Assembly (NCBI GenBank): GCA_038063375.1
Contig: JBBTVG010000005.1
Span: 21,669-73,553 of the forward strand
Reading direction: 5' to 3'
DNA from: Patescibacteria group bacterium
GTDB taxonomy: Bacteria > Patescibacteriota > Minisyncoccia > Phycocordibacterales > JANLHH01
DNA: 51,885 nucleotides
Made by a program: the position numbers and the translations under genes. The first letter of the stretch is position 1; the number at the start of each line of letters is the position of its first letter. Shown one piece after another: positions 22,868-32,537 of this stretch. A model generated the notes under the pieces. The model was not told the origin of the DNA and made no database searches. It worked only from the letters and a program-made list of their open reading frames with translations.

Positions 22868-23605
22868 TTATTGTTTTATCGCCTGTTCAATGATTGATTT
22901 AAACTCTCCGTAATTTCTCGGGTTTTGCAGCTTTTTGCCGTTGAGAAAGAAAGTTGGCGTTCCACTGATCTTGAGAGAAATGCCGCCGTTGTAATCTTCA
23001 TTTACTTTTTGCTTCACTTCCTTTGAGTCTATGTCGCTCCTGAATTGTTCGCTGTTAAGACCGAGCGACTCGGCATATTTCACAAAACTATCAACCGCGT
23101 TCTTTTGATTTGACCATTCTTTTTGATTTTCAAAGAGAAGGTCGTGCATCTCCCAGAATTTTCCTTGCGCTCCTGCTGCCTCCGCCGCGCGCGCCGAGAG
23201 GTCGGCGTTCGGGTGGATCTGACGGAGAGGAAAATGCCGGTACACAAAAGCAACATCGTTGCCAAACTCATCCACCAGCTGTTTCACCACCGGATGGTAC
23301 GCGCCACAGGCGGGACATTGAAAGTCGCTGTATTCAACAAGCACGATCTTTGATCCGCTGTTGCCCTTGACCCAGTCCGACGAAGAGATACTTAAGAGAG
23401 CGGATGGTTCGGAAGGCGTGAGTGTAGTATTTTTTACTAATCCCCAAACAACCCCTCCGACAAAAACCGCCACGAGAAGCCACACGGCTATTTGCTTAGC
23501 TTTTTTCATTCGTTCCATTCGCGTTTGCCTGGCAAGCTTCTCCTCCCGCCGCGACTCTATGCTCTCCTTCGGAGATATCTGTTGGTTTTGTTCATCCATA
23601 ATCAT
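22868..23605 (-). CDS. DsbA-like membrane-anchored thiol-disulfide oxidoreductase
   Basis: Thioredoxin-fold protein of the DSBA/Thioredoxin_4 group, 245 residues. A charged cytoplasmic N-terminus is followed by one transmembrane helix (about 39-57), then the catalytic domain with EYSDFQCPACGAYHP (Cys97, Cys100), HFPLRQIHPNADLSARAAEAA and the cis-proline SGTPTFFLNGK. Such proteins introduce or reshuffle disulfides in secreted proteins. The nearby LCAT-like proteins carry cysteines in their extracellular parts and could be clients, which is an inference. It lies 65 bp downstream of the copy 2 membrane-protein gene. The start could be 23605 or the second ATG at 23599. Confidence 0.9.
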   Translation of the reverse strand: MIMDEQNQQISPKESIESRREEKLARQTRMERMKKAKQIAVWLLVAVFVGGVVWGLVKNTTLTPSEPSALLSISSSDWVKGNSGSKIVLVEYSDFQCPACGAYHPVVKQLVDEFGNDVAFVYRHFPLRQIHPNADLSARAAEAAGAQGKFWEMHDLLFENQKEWSNQKNAVDSFVKYAESLGLNSEQFRSDIDSKEVKQKVNEDYNGGISLKISGTPTFFLNGKKLQNPRNYGEFKSIIEQAIKQ

Positions 23606-23670
23606 TGCAGTATATCAAATGATAGGAATAACAAACAAGGGGCAATGAGAACCGCCGCCATTATCTTTCA

Positions 23671-24093
23671 TTACTTCCCTCTCAACTTCCACGATTTGAT
23701 GATAATAATGAGGAGAGAGATTATGAGGAAGAGTGATGGAAGAAGAACTGATGCCAGTTGGTCATCAGTTGGGCCACCTATCCAACTGCCCGTGACCGGC
23801 GTGTTGTTGAAGGTATATAAAAGAATGCCGAGCATGAGCGGAAACACAACGCCCGCGAACTTCGCCCATGCGATGAACACTTCACGACGGACGAAGAAAA
23901 GAATGAGAGAAACGACAAGAAGAGGGAGAAAAGACCAGAGAAGTGGTTCTATAACGTTAATTATGGAGGTTATACATTCACGTTCCTTGATACTTTCCTC
24001 CACGCAAAAAAAATCTTGGACAGGAAAAAATAATGCTCCGGTAAACAAAGCCGAAACAACAAATAATACAGGCACGATTTTCTTTTTATTCAT
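23671..24093 (-). CDS. Small membrane protein of the LCAT-like cassette, copy 2
   Basis: A 140-residue paralogue of the protein at 11504-11929, with the same layout: N-terminal hydrophobic helix, a short loop with two cysteines (CVEESIKEREC), then three hydrophobic segments, and the near-identical C-terminal half (NNTPVTGSWIGGPTDDQLAS to IKSWKLRGK). The N-terminal third is more diverged than the C-terminal two thirds, suggesting that the inner helices and the last loop carry the function. It begins 4 bp after the stop of the second LCAT-like hydrolase. No family is recognised. Confidence 0.75.
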   Translation of the reverse strand: MNKKKIVPVLFVVSALFTGALFFPVQDFFCVEESIKERECITSIINVIEPLLWSFLPLLVVSLILFFVRREVFIAWAKFAGVVFPLMLGILLYTFNNTPVTGSWIGGPTDDQLASVLLPSLFLIISLLIIIIKSWKLRGK

Positions 24094-26464
24094 GTTTTTA
24101 TATTATCACATTATTTTTAATTTTCTCCACAATCTCTATCAACTTCTGTGCATCTTCGGTTGATATTTTTACCTCTTTTTCTTTGTCTTTATCTTCGTTT
24201 TTTTCGTGCTTGTCATTCTCATCTCTTTCTTTTGTATTCTTTTTGATCTCCTCCTCTAGTTTGCTAATCATTTTACCCAGCTCCTTTGTCGCTTTTTTCG
24301 GTTTCCCTTTTTCCAATTCCTTCGTCGCTTTTTCAACTGACTCTGTAAGGTCTTTCTTTAGACCTCTCTGTATATCCATTGCGTTGATAATATCTTCAAG
24401 TATTTTGAGCGAGAAAGCATTGGTGTCCTCGCCTTCGGCAATGGAAACATCGGTTGTGCCGTCTCCATCAACATCAACTGCAAGAATGGGGGTGACGATA
24501 TCTCCTCCGACCTGAACACTCGCCGTGGTGCTTGCCGTTACGGGAATATCTTCATAGAGAATAGTGTTCTTTGTTTCTTCACCAGTCACTTCTTCGATTT
24601 CAAGGGTAAATGTGCCTAACGAAAGTCCGTTCAATTGAACCGTAGTTGTTGTGGCACCGTTTCCGCCGACATATTGCCCTTCCCCGATCTGCCAGTAGTA
24701 GCTGTTAGGAATTTGATCTTCAGAGAGTTCAATATCAGAAGACGGGTCTGGATTTGGTATTGGCCCTGTATGCCGGCCAAATTCGTCGTAGAGATGAAGG
24801 GTAACTGGGGAATGAACACTTATGCGTAGGCGCTTGGCAGGATCAGCAATGGTAGGCATAGACGATGACATGAAATCTGGAAGCGCGCTTGTGGCTTCAC
24901 GCTTAATGAGGGTGGTAATGAAGTTTTGGAGAGGTTCAATTTCAAGAATATTTTTGTGGGAACGATTTATACTAGTAAGTGGTTCATTATACTCAAATAT
25001 ATCCACCCAATACCTCTCCCCTCCCAGTGCTTCCGCTGAAACAGAAACTACCGTTCCATCCCCTTCCGACGTAATAAGCGGCTGAGGATCAATAACATCC
25101 ATCACTTGGCATATGGAAAGATCCTCATTGCACACATTCTTTTCCGCCGCTCCATATCGGATACCGCGCAACGTATCAAGTCCCCAGCCGATCACTTCAA
25201 TAACATCCATTCCTTCCGGCGGTGCCCATGTATCAAGTTCTTCGTGGCGCTCTTCGGCATTAGTCAGAAAATGCTCTTTAAGAACGTTCGGAACATTCAC
25301 TTCGCTCGGTAAGGGTTCAACTCTTTCGCCATACTCACCACGGAGAAATCCGCGCAATGTGTCGTAATCTGAAATTGACTCACCATAGATAGCACGGAGC
25401 GCTTCTGTTACGGGCGTGGTCGTACTAAACTCAATGATCGGACGAATGGACGTGCCGAGACGATTGAAATACTCCTGTGACGGAAGAAGAGTATATGCGC
25501 TTTTCATGTTCTCTGCCAATTCACGGGTAACTTTCTTACTTGGGAAATTCAGAAAGAAAAAATCTATACCGTGCAGTATTTCCAAGATCGCTTTCGGTGT
25601 TCCAAGCTCCGGAGCAGCAACCATGATGATGCGGTCAACGAGGTGCGCTTTCCCTTGCCGTTCCAACTCATTAATCAATTCTTTTGCCACCAAGCCGCCG
25701 TTTGAGTGGGTAATGATCGTTACTTTACCGGTAGGCGATGTACTTGCCATCTCTTCGATACGCGACACCATAGTATATCCGCCGCTTTCAAGAGGAATAA
25801 TACGGGTTGCTACATCTTTGACATCCATCCGCCAGTCATAGGGCAACGGTTTGAACTCTTCAATGTCACCGCCGGCGACCAGTGTATTCATGTGCGCAAG
25901 AAATCCTTTATAGATATTCACGGTATATGCCTCATCAACAACATCGTTGGTATAAATATCGGGATCAATGCTTTCTCCCGTAATTGGCGAGAGAGCGAGC
26001 TTTCCTACATCATTGTTTGTGTTTGGTATCCATAATTGATTCTCAAAAAATCCTTCTTGTACGTACAACCGACTCGCCTCAAGCCCGGGTAGAAAGGCGA
26101 CATTGGAGTAGCCGGTTTGGAAGGTGAGAGTGCCGTCAGCAGGCAGGCGGACGGTGGTACTTGTGCTCTGTGCTTCAAAGTAGTACGTGTAGTTTCCTTT
26201 GGGAAAAGTTCCGGAAAACACATACTGTTCTCCGTTCTCGAATATGCCATCGCGCAATGTGGTGCTTGCGGATGCCGTATCAAGCGCCATCAAGAAACTC
26301 GTTGTCGCGGTGTCGTTTCCCACAAGCACATTCATCGCATCCGGCGCAGTTGCGCCGGCATAGACTATCTTAAACACCATGAGGGTAGAACTTGCCGTGC
26401 CTTTGTTGGGATGCACGCCCGGGCTCTCCATGTCAGACAAGAATCCTTCTTCTTCCGCATAAGC
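23671..26464 (-). repeat. Duplicated cassette block, copy 2
   Basis: Diverged direct copy of 11504-14337, on the same strand. It covers the small membrane protein gene and the hydrolase gene from the Ig-like domain (about residue 215) to the stop. Most differences look like third-position changes, so the duplication is old and both copies appear to be under selection. Confidence 0.8.
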
Positions 26465-27106
26465 AAGAGTGGAGGTTGTTGCAGAAGATGCTCTCAACAC
26501 ACCCATGTAATCGTAAACTTCCTGTATGGTGTCAATGTAACTTAAATCTTCATCTGTGTATGAAATAAAATAGATTTTTTTATTTATCTTCGGGGCAGCG
26601 AAGCGAATAGCCTTTACTTGATCATCATAGATACCAACCCAATGTTTAAGTTGAAAAAGGGTGCCATCAAAATAAAAAGTGCTCGCGACAGTACCATAGC
26701 TCGTATATCGCGCGCGTCCGGTTTTAACATCAACATATCGTAAATAGTTGTCGTTTCCTCCAGTCGGATCTAGTAATGCCCAAAATTTCCACCCGTCAGC
26801 ACCTTTTGTTGCCGACATATCAATGATCGTGTCGCTTGGCGACAATCGAATCCCTTGTATGGGGCTGTATAAAAAAGAGGTGAAGTAATGAACACCATTA
26901 GAGTCAGTTCCCATATCAAAAGGAATGGTGTCAGATAATTGCCACTTCAAGTCTTTGCTGTCGGTGTCATCAACCTGTGTGCTCCAATCGCTTCTATAAG
27001 CCGCGAACGACACCGATGGTACGACAAAAAGCGCGCTCGTAAAAAGTGTGCTGAAAAAGCATATCGCGGTGATTTTGCGTGTTGTGTGGAGAGGTTGAAT
27101 GCTCAT
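24098..27106 (-). CDS. Secreted LCAT-like alpha/beta hydrolase with unrelated N-domain (copy 2)
   Basis: A 1002-residue exported paralogue of the protein at 11935-15621. Signal peptide 1-35 (ending VSFA). Residues about 36-205 are a beta-rich, Trp/Tyr/Asp-rich domain unlike the beta-helix of copy 1 and not recognised. From about 215 the copies align: Ig-like domain (about 225-330), LCAT-type hydrolase with FLPGLEASRLY, LPYDWRMD, nucleophile Ser468 (THSNGG), Asp683 (EGDGTV) and His717 (SHKN), the HSPVTLHLYDEFGRHTG beta domain, and the charged FIMAH-like tail. All three catalytic residues are kept. It starts 17 bp after the Wzy-like gene, so a role on surface glycans or lipids fits. Its substrate is unknown. 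Confidence 0.78.
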   Translation of the reverse strand: MSIQPLHTTRKITAICFFSTLFTSALFVVPSVSFAAYRSDWSTQVDDTDSKDLKWQLSDTIPFDMGTDSNGVHYFTSFLYSPIQGIRLSPSDTIIDMSATKGADGWKFWALLDPTGGNDNYLRYVDVKTGRARYTSYGTVASTFYFDGTLFQLKHWVGIYDDQVKAIRFAAPKINKKIYFISYTDEDLSYIDTIQEVYDYMGVLRASSATTSTLAYAEEEGFLSDMESPGVHPNKGTASSTLMVFKIVYAGATAPDAMNVLVGNDTATTSFLMALDTASASTTLRDGIFENGEQYVFSGTFPKGNYTYYFEAQSTSTTVRLPADGTLTFQTGYSNVAFLPGLEASRLYVQEGFFENQLWIPNTNNDVGKLALSPITGESIDPDIYTNDVVDEAYTVNIYKGFLAHMNTLVAGGDIEEFKPLPYDWRMDVKDVATRIIPLESGGYTMVSRIEEMASTSPTGKVTIITHSNGGLVAKELINELERQGKAHLVDRIIMVAAPELGTPKAILEILHGIDFFFLNFPSKKVTRELAENMKSAYTLLPSQEYFNRLGTSIRPIIEFSTTTPVTEALRAIYGESISDYDTLRGFLRGEYGERVEPLPSEVNVPNVLKEHFLTNAEERHEELDTWAPPEGMDVIEVIGWGLDTLRGIRYGAAEKNVCNEDLSICQVMDVIDPQPLITSEGDGTVVSVSAEALGGERYWVDIFEYNEPLTSINRSHKNILEIEPLQNFITTLIKREATSALPDFMSSSMPTIADPAKRLRISVHSPVTLHLYDEFGRHTGPIPNPDPSSDIELSEDQIPNSYYWQIGEGQYVGGNGATTTTVQLNGLSLGTFTLEIEEVTGEETKNTILYEDIPVTASTTASVQVGGDIVTPILAVDVDGDGTTDVSIAEGEDTNAFSLKILEDIINAMDIQRGLKKDLTESVEKATKELEKGKPKKATKELGKMISKLEEEIKKNTKERDENDKHEKNEDKDKEKEVKISTEDAQKLIEIVEKIKNNVII

Positions 27107-27123
27107 GGGGCGCCTATTCCATT

Positions 27124-29316
27124 TTACGGATTGCGGCCGGCGCGAATCTCTCCTATATAATAGTCTGCTTGAGCTTTAAACTCCGGATTGAGCTCTGTCG
27201 CTTTCTCCAGTTCTGCGATTGCTTTCGTGCGCTCCTCGTTTGCAAGGTATGCCGCGGCGAGCGAGACGTGGAATTGAGCATTGTCGGCTCCCGCAGTCTG
27301 CGCTTTCAGAATACGCTCTTTCCAGATATTAATGACCGTCTCATAATCTTTCACCGCCGCGAATGCTTGAATGAAACGATCGTCGGGGACCGCTATGGTT
27401 CCGTACACCGGCACCAGGAGTTCTTTCGCAAGATCAAAATTCTTGTTATAGATCGCGATTACCGCGTAAATATCCCGCGCGGTTCCGTTCTTTGGTTCAA
27501 TTTCATACGCCGTTTTCATGGTGAGAAGCGCCTTGTCGTATTGCCCTTTGCCGAGGTACGAATTTGCCAACTCAAAATAGGTGGACTGTTTGCTCGGGGA
27601 AAGTTCAATGGCTCGTTCCAAATGAGCAATTGCTTCGTCGGGCGCGCCGACGGAATTTAAAAAGGAGCCGATCAAGAGTTCGTAGCGCATATCGTCCGGT
27701 GTCTCTTTGATCTGCTTGCCCATCTCGTCTCGCGCGAGGAGAATGAATTTCTGCTTCATGTCTTGAGGCGCGCCGGTAGAGACAATGCGTCCCGTGGTTT
27801 GCATGAGATGTTCGCGCACTTCCGGAGTGCCAAATGAATTGTACGCGAGCGCCTTCTTGAAATATTCAATATTTTTTTCCAGCCCCGCTTCTTGGGGGGT
27901 CATGCCTTGGATGAGCGCGCGATTGGCGAGGAAACCTTTTGCGTTTACGGCGTAGATAAGAATGATTGTCGCGACAAGAACTATCGCCATGACAGTGTGT
28001 TCGGGTATCGCGGAGCGAACCGGCTCTTTTTGTTCGCTGTTCTTTGCTGTCGTCATGGTTGCCATTGTGTGTATATATCCGAGCATCGTGACAAACAGCA
28101 CATAGCTTATCAGGTTATCAAACACGAACAGATTCTGAAAAAAGTATGCCGCGAAAAGACCCGTGATGACACTCTTTTCCATTACTGAAAAGGAATTGTC
28201 TCTTCTTCGCCAGATATAGAAAAGCGCGGCGGCGAAGATAGAAAGGTACGCGAGGAGCCCCACAATGCCTCCGGCGATAAGCCAATCTAAAAATACATTG
28301 TGCGCACGGTCAAAGAATGGCTCCTGGTCATACAGCCGCGAATCATAGTATTTGTTAAATACCAGATTGAAATTGTCTTGTCCCCAACCGAGCAAAGGAT
28401 TTTCCTTAAACCCTTCAATCGCCATACCCCAAATCTGAAAGCGAGACTTAGTAGTTTGCTCCTGTAATGAGATACCGGAAAAACGCGAGAGCACGGGACT
28501 TTTCTTCACAAAGTTTGTATCTTTGATCGCAAAGAAAACGCCGGCAAGCACGATTACGCCGATGATAACTCCGCCTGCGATTTTTCTGAAAAGCGGCCTT
28601 TCCCTCTCAAAAAGCGCGATGAGAAGCGCGGTAAGGAGCACTCCCCCGATGAGCCCCAAGATCGTACCGCGTGTCGCGGTGTGATAAAGAATAAAGACAT
28701 TGAGGAGCATGGTGGCGCCATACACAAGACGAAGTAAAGAGAATCGCGTGCGCACGGAAAGTAAAGCGGCAATAAATATATGGAAGAGCATATAAACCGC
28801 CAAGTATGTCGCGTTGCCAAAGGTCGCATCAAGCCGAACACCTCCCTGGTTGATGGTAATCGCGCCCGAGAGCTGAAACAATCCATAAATGCCGACTATC
28901 ACGCTGGCACCAAGGGAGACTTGAAGCAACCTCTCCCATAATTTTTCTGTGGTAAGAACAGATGTCGCGACGACAAAGTACGCGAAAAGATGGAGCAATG
29001 TTACCAAACCCTCCATACGCTCGTAATTGCTCCAGAAACTACGGGAGATGTTTACGCCAAAAAGGTCGGCAACCGTCATGACAACTACAAACGCGCCAAG
29101 AGCGATAAGTATCCACGATCGTTTCGGCCGATACGAGGGAGAGGTGAGCGCCAACACCAGCCACGCGCCGAAGATGATCTCCACCAATGCTCTAAACGCG
29201 AAATTCTTTCCCGTGATAAAAGGGAAAAACATATCGTTCAAAACAACAAGAGCAAGAAACGGGGTCAAGAAAACACCTCCGATCACCAGACTTCGCAAAA
29301 TACGCTCAATATTCAT
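27124..29316 (-). CDS. O-antigen ligase/polymerase-like membrane protein with C-terminal TPRs
   Basis: A 730-residue protein in two parts. Residues about 1-455 contain some 12 transmembrane helices with the Wzy_C/WaaL region: SRFQIWGMAIEGFKENPLLG, WGQDNFNLVF and FFDRAHNVFLDWLIAGGIVG. The His in RAHN is typical of the family. Residues about 470-720 form TPR repeats (for example DEAIAHLERAIELSP and TKAIAELEKATELNP). Such proteins polymerise or transfer lipid-linked glycans, and ligase, polymerase and protein O-oligosaccharyltransferase cannot be told apart. It is divergent from the glycan locus at 29.4 kb and heads the run with the second LCAT-like cassette. Confidence 0.87.
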   Translation of the reverse strand: MNIERILRSLVIGGVFLTPFLALVVLNDMFFPFITGKNFAFRALVEIIFGAWLVLALTSPSYRPKRSWILIALGAFVVVMTVADLFGVNISRSFWSNYERMEGLVTLLHLFAYFVVATSVLTTEKLWERLLQVSLGASVIVGIYGLFQLSGAITINQGGVRLDATFGNATYLAVYMLFHIFIAALLSVRTRFSLLRLVYGATMLLNVFILYHTATRGTILGLIGGVLLTALLIALFERERPLFRKIAGGVIIGVIVLAGVFFAIKDTNFVKKSPVLSRFSGISLQEQTTKSRFQIWGMAIEGFKENPLLGWGQDNFNLVFNKYYDSRLYDQEPFFDRAHNVFLDWLIAGGIVGLLAYLSIFAAALFYIWRRRDNSFSVMEKSVITGLFAAYFFQNLFVFDNLISYVLFVTMLGYIHTMATMTTAKNSEQKEPVRSAIPEHTVMAIVLVATIILIYAVNAKGFLANRALIQGMTPQEAGLEKNIEYFKKALAYNSFGTPEVREHLMQTTGRIVSTGAPQDMKQKFILLARDEMGKQIKETPDDMRYELLIGSFLNSVGAPDEAIAHLERAIELSPSKQSTYFELANSYLGKGQYDKALLTMKTAYEIEPKNGTARDIYAVIAIYNKNFDLAKELLVPVYGTIAVPDDRFIQAFAAVKDYETVINIWKERILKAQTAGADNAQFHVSLAAAYLANEERTKAIAELEKATELNPEFKAQADYYIGEIRAGRNP

Positions 29317-29412
29317 ACCATTGACTATAGCATGGGGTGCAATGCATGCAAATACCGTACTCTCGCAAGGCCATCCCGTGACGACAAGCGCTCCGTACGA
29401 CCTTGAACTCTT

Positions 29413-29440
29413 TTGACACTTTTTGAATTTTAACTATAAT
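29413..29440 (+). promoter_or_regulatory. Consensus promoter of the glycan locus, apparently leaderless
   Basis: Perfect TTGACA (29413-29418) and perfect TATAAT (29435-29440) with a 16-base spacer. Transcription should start at about 29446-29448, which is the ATG of the HTH gene at 29448, so there is no room for a ribosome-binding site. Confidence 0.85.
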
Positions 29441-29447
29441 ACAACGA

Positions 29448-29696
29448 ATGGAGCACGAGATAAAACCAAATGCGGTATACACCACCTCCGAAGCGCAGCA
29501 ATTTTTGAGAGTGAGCGAAAGTACGATTAAGAGACTACTTAAAAAAGAGCTCCTCAGAGCAAACAAAGTAGGCGGCCAGTATCGGATCCTCGGCAAAGAA
29601 ATGTTGCGCCTTGTTTCGCCGGAACTTGAAAAAGGAGCCGCGAGGTCGTATCTGAAACTTAAAAGAAAAGTGGTCACTAAAATCAACAAATGGTAA
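29448..29696 (+). CDS. Small HTH protein (excisionase/MerR-like fold)
   Basis: An 82-residue DNA-binding protein of the helix_turn_helix_17/excisionase type. The pattern [20 protein letters not shown] followed by [19 protein letters not shown] is the typical winged helix in which the wing follows YRIL. A basic C-terminus follows ([14 protein letters not shown]). It begins at the predicted transcription start of a consensus promoter and ends four bases before gmd, so it is the first gene of the glycan operon and probably regulates it. No integrase or mobile element lies nearby, so a true excisionase role is unlikely. Confidence 0.85.
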   Translation: MEHEIKPNAVYTTSEAQQFLRVSESTIKRLLKKELLRANKVGGQYRILGKEMLRLVSPELEKGAARSYLKLKRKVVTKINKW

Positions 29697-29700
29697 TGAT

Positions 29701-30783
29701 ATGAAAAAAGCGCTTATCACAGGAATCACCGGACAAGACGGGTCTTATTTAGCCGAACTTCTCCTTGAAAAAGGATACGAGGTTCATGGCATCATACGGC
29801 GCGCGAGTAGTTTTAATACTGAAAGAATCGGTCATCTTTACCAAGACCCGCACGAAACAGAGAAAAAACTATTTCTCCACTACGGCGATCTCACCGACTC
29901 AACAAATCTCATTAGGATAATCAAAGACGTTCAACCTGATGAACTTTATAACCTTGCCGCGCAAAGCCATGTGAAGGTGTCTTTTGAGACGCCTGAATAC
30001 ACCGGAAACTCCGATGGGTTAGGCACCTTAAGAATACTTGAAGCCATTCGCCTGCTCGGTCTTGAAAAGAAAACAAAATTCTACCAGGCGTCCACTTCAG
30101 AAATGTTTGGCGCCACTCCCCCGCCGCAAAATGAGGAGACTCCTTTTTATCCTCGCAGTCCCTATGGCGCCGCTAAACTCTATGCTCACTGGATAGTAAA
30201 AAACTACCGCGAAGCATACGGTATTTTTGCTGTTTCGGGAATCCTTTTTAATCATGAGTCTCATCGGCGCGGCGAAACATTTGTCACCAAAAAGATCACT
30301 CGTGCGGCAGCGAGAATAAGCTTAGGGCTACAGGAAAAAGTATACTTGGGCAACCTCAATGCGAAACGGGACTGGGGCCATGCGAAAGATTATGTGTACG
30401 CAATGTACCTCATGCTTCAGCAAGAGATTCCCGAGGATTATGTCATCGCAACGGGCAAACAATTTTCCGTGCGGGAGTTTTGCGAGGCGGTCTTCAAAGA
30501 ACTCGGTGTTGAGATCGTCTGGAAAGGAAGTGGAGTTGACGAAAAAGGCGTTGATAAAAAAACGGGAAAAGTTGTGGTGGAAATTGACCCGCGTTATTTC
30601 CGGCCTACCGAGGTAGAATCACTTCTTGGCGACCCGACCAAGGCAAAGCAAAAACTCGGCTGGGAAGCAAAAATCGGTTTTGAAGAATTGGTCAAAGAAA
30701 TGGTCGCGACCGACCTCGAGGAAGCAAAGAGGGACGTCCACTTGGAGCAAGGCGGGTTTAAAACGAAACAGCGTCATGAATAA
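29701..30783 (+). CDS. gmd: GDP-mannose 4,6-dehydratase
   Basis: Converts GDP-D-mannose to GDP-4-keto-6-deoxy-D-mannose, the branch point for fucose, rhamnose, perosamine and colitose. The 360 residues show the NADP-binding [16 protein letters not shown], the Gmd-specific [18 protein letters not shown] (131-137), the catalytic Tyr155 and Lys159 (SPYGAAK), and [16 protein letters not shown] with [10 protein letters not shown]. Family length is normal. GDP-mannose itself must be made elsewhere, since no manB or manC is in the window. Next come fcl (9 bp) and, further down, a ColD-like gene using the same intermediate. Confidence 0.96.
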   Translation: MKKALITGITGQDGSYLAELLLEKGYEVHGIIRRASSFNTERIGHLYQDPHETEKKLFLHYGDLTDSTNLIRIIKDVQPDELYNLAAQSHVKVSFETPEYTGNSDGLGTLRILEAIRLLGLEKKTKFYQASTSEMFGATPPPQNEETPFYPRSPYGAAKLYAHWIVKNYREAYGIFAVSGILFNHESHRRGETFVTKKITRAAARISLGLQEKVYLGNLNAKRDWGHAKDYVYAMYLMLQQEIPEDYVIATGKQFSVREFCEAVFKELGVEIVWKGSGVDEKGVDKKTGKVVVEIDPRYFRPTEVESLLGDPTKAKQKLGWEAKIGFEELVKEMVATDLEEAKRDVHLEQGGFKTKQRHE

Positions 30784-30792
30784 TACAAATAT

Positions 30793-31722
30793 ATGAACAA
30801 GGATTCTAAAATTTATATTGCGGGACACAGGGGGCTTGTAGGATCTGCGATCGTACGTGCACTCCAAAAAGAGAGCTATCAAAACCTCATCCTTAAAACA
30901 AGGCAGGAGTTGAACCTGCTTGACCAGACGGTGGTAAAAAAATTTTTTGCAGAAGAAAAACCCGAGTATGTTTTCCTTGCCGCGGCAAAGGTTGGGGGAA
31001 TCATGGCAAACAAGACCCATCCTGCCGACTTTATTTATGAAAACCTGACGGTTCAAACAAATGTCATTCATAATGCCTATACACAAGGAACAAAAAAATT
31101 ACTATTCCTGGGAAGTTCTTGTATCTATCCGAAATTATGTCCACAACCAATCAAAGAAGAGTATCTGTTAACGTCAGAACTTGAGCCGACCAATAAAGCA
31201 TACGCGCTAGCCAAGATCGCGGGAATCTATATGTGCCAGTCGTATAACGAACAATACGGCACGAACTTTATTTCTCTCATGCCCACCAATCTCTACGGAC
31301 AAAACGACAACTTTGACCTTGCTGAAGCACATGTCTTGCCTGCAATGATGCGGAAATTTCACGAAGCCAAGATCAAAAAAGAGCCCAGTGTCACCATGTG
31401 GGGAACGGGAAATGCGAAACGAGAATTTTTGCACGTGAATGATCTGGCGCTCGCAAGTGTATTCTTGATGAATCAATATGATAATTCTGATATCATTAAT
31501 GTCGGCACGGGAGAAGACGTCACTATAAAAGAACTCGCGGAAAAAATAAAAGCTGTTGTGGGATACGAAGGTGAGATTAATTGGGACACAACTAAACCCG
31601 ATGGTACGCCGAGAAAACTCCTTGACGTCACCAAACTTCACGCCCTCGGATGGAAACATACTATTCCGCTTGATCAAGGCATCGTATCAACCTACGAATG
31701 GTATAAGAAAAATTATGAGTAA
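30793..31722 (+). CDS. fcl: GDP-L-fucose synthase
   Basis: Epimerase/reductase that turns GDP-4-keto-6-deoxy-mannose into GDP-L-fucose. The 309 residues start with the SDR motif [12 protein letters not shown] and contain the catalytic SSCIYPK (Cys110), Tyr137 and Lys141 (YALAK), and a [16 protein letters not shown] stretch typical of Fcl. A GDP-colitose synthase (ColC) is homologous and cannot be wholly excluded given the ColD-like gene in the same operon, but the downstream alpha-1,2-fucosyltransferase supports GDP-fucose. It overlaps the next gene by 8 bp. Confidence 0.93.
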   Translation: MNKDSKIYIAGHRGLVGSAIVRALQKESYQNLILKTRQELNLLDQTVVKKFFAEEKPEYVFLAAAKVGGIMANKTHPADFIYENLTVQTNVIHNAYTQGTKKLLFLGSSCIYPKLCPQPIKEEYLLTSELEPTNKAYALAKIAGIYMCQSYNEQYGTNFISLMPTNLYGQNDNFDLAEAHVLPAMMRKFHEAKIKKEPSVTMWGTGNAKREFLHVNDLALASVFLMNQYDNSDIINVGTGEDVTIKELAEKIKAVVGYEGEINWDTTKPDGTPRKLLDVTKLHALGWKHTIPLDQGIVSTYEWYKKNYE

Positions 31723-32536
31723 AGTCACTATTATACGACCAAAAAAAGTGTTCAGCCTTGAGGACCTCAAGGAGGTTTGGCGCTATAAGGAACTCCTCTA
31801 TTTCTTCACCTGGCGCGATTTCAAGGTACGCTACAAACAAACTACTATCGGTATCATGTGGGCAGTCTTCCAGCCATTTATGACGATGGTTGTTTTCAGC
31901 CTTTTTTTTGGCACACTCCTCAAGATTCCTTCTGATGGCATTCCCTATCCGATCTTTGTTTATACGGGACTTCTTTTCTGGCAATTCTTTTCCGGAGCGC
32001 TATCCGAAACAAGCAGTGTGCTCATAGCTAATCAATCAATCATCACCAAAGTCTACTTCCCGCGTCTCATCCTCCCTCTCTCGTCTGTCGCGACAAAGTT
32101 TGTTGATTTCGCTATCGCCGCGGTCATCCTTGTGGGTATGATGTTCTATTATGGCTACACACCGCACTTAAGCGGTCTTTTGATCATCCCGTTGCTTCTT
32201 CTCATTACCTTCATGGCGGCAGTGGGCGGCGGACTTTTTCTTGCGTCCGTCAACGTGAAGTATCGTGACGTGCGTTATGTATTGCCCTTCTTCATTCAAA
32301 TACTCCTTTTTCTCACGCCGGTCATATATCCCGCAAGCATCGCGGGAAAATATTCATGGATACTCGCGCTCAACCCCATGATGGGTGTCATCCAAAACGC
32401 GCGCGCTGCGCTCCTCGGAACCGCACCCATCAATTGGCTCCTCCTTGGCATTTCTTTTGCGGCGTGCGCTGTGCTCCTCGTCATCGGCGTAATCTATTTC
32501 AAAAAGGTTGAGCGCTATTTCGCTGATGTTATTTAA
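31715..32536 (+). CDS. wzm: ABC-2 type polysaccharide exporter permease
   Basis: Membrane subunit of an ABC exporter for surface polysaccharide, 273 residues. The start ATG at 31715 ([11 protein letters not shown]) is inside the fcl reading region; the longer open frame from 31556 is only overlap. The sequence has the ABC-2 pattern: [19 protein letters not shown] before the first helix, six hydrophobic segments, and [21 protein letters not shown] with LTPVIYP near the end. It belongs with the ATPase encoded at 33109-34386, from which it is oddly separated by a NYN-domain gene. Confidence 0.93.
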   Translation: MSKVTIIRPKKVFSLEDLKEVWRYKELLYFFTWRDFKVRYKQTTIGIMWAVFQPFMTMVVFSLFFGTLLKIPSDGIPYPIFVYTGLLFWQFFSGALSETSSVLIANQSIITKVYFPRLILPLSSVATKFVDFAIAAVILVGMMFYYGYTPHLSGLLIIPLLLLITFMAAVGGGLFLASVNVKYRDVRYVLPFFIQILLFLTPVIYPASIAGKYSWILALNPMMGVIQNARAALLGTAPINWLLLGISFAACAVLLVIGVIYFKKVERYFADVI

Positions 32537-32537
32537 T

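Noticed and set aside
29448-29696. Excisionase of an integrated element
   Set aside because: The fold matches, but there is no integrase or attachment repeat, and the gene is coupled to gmd.
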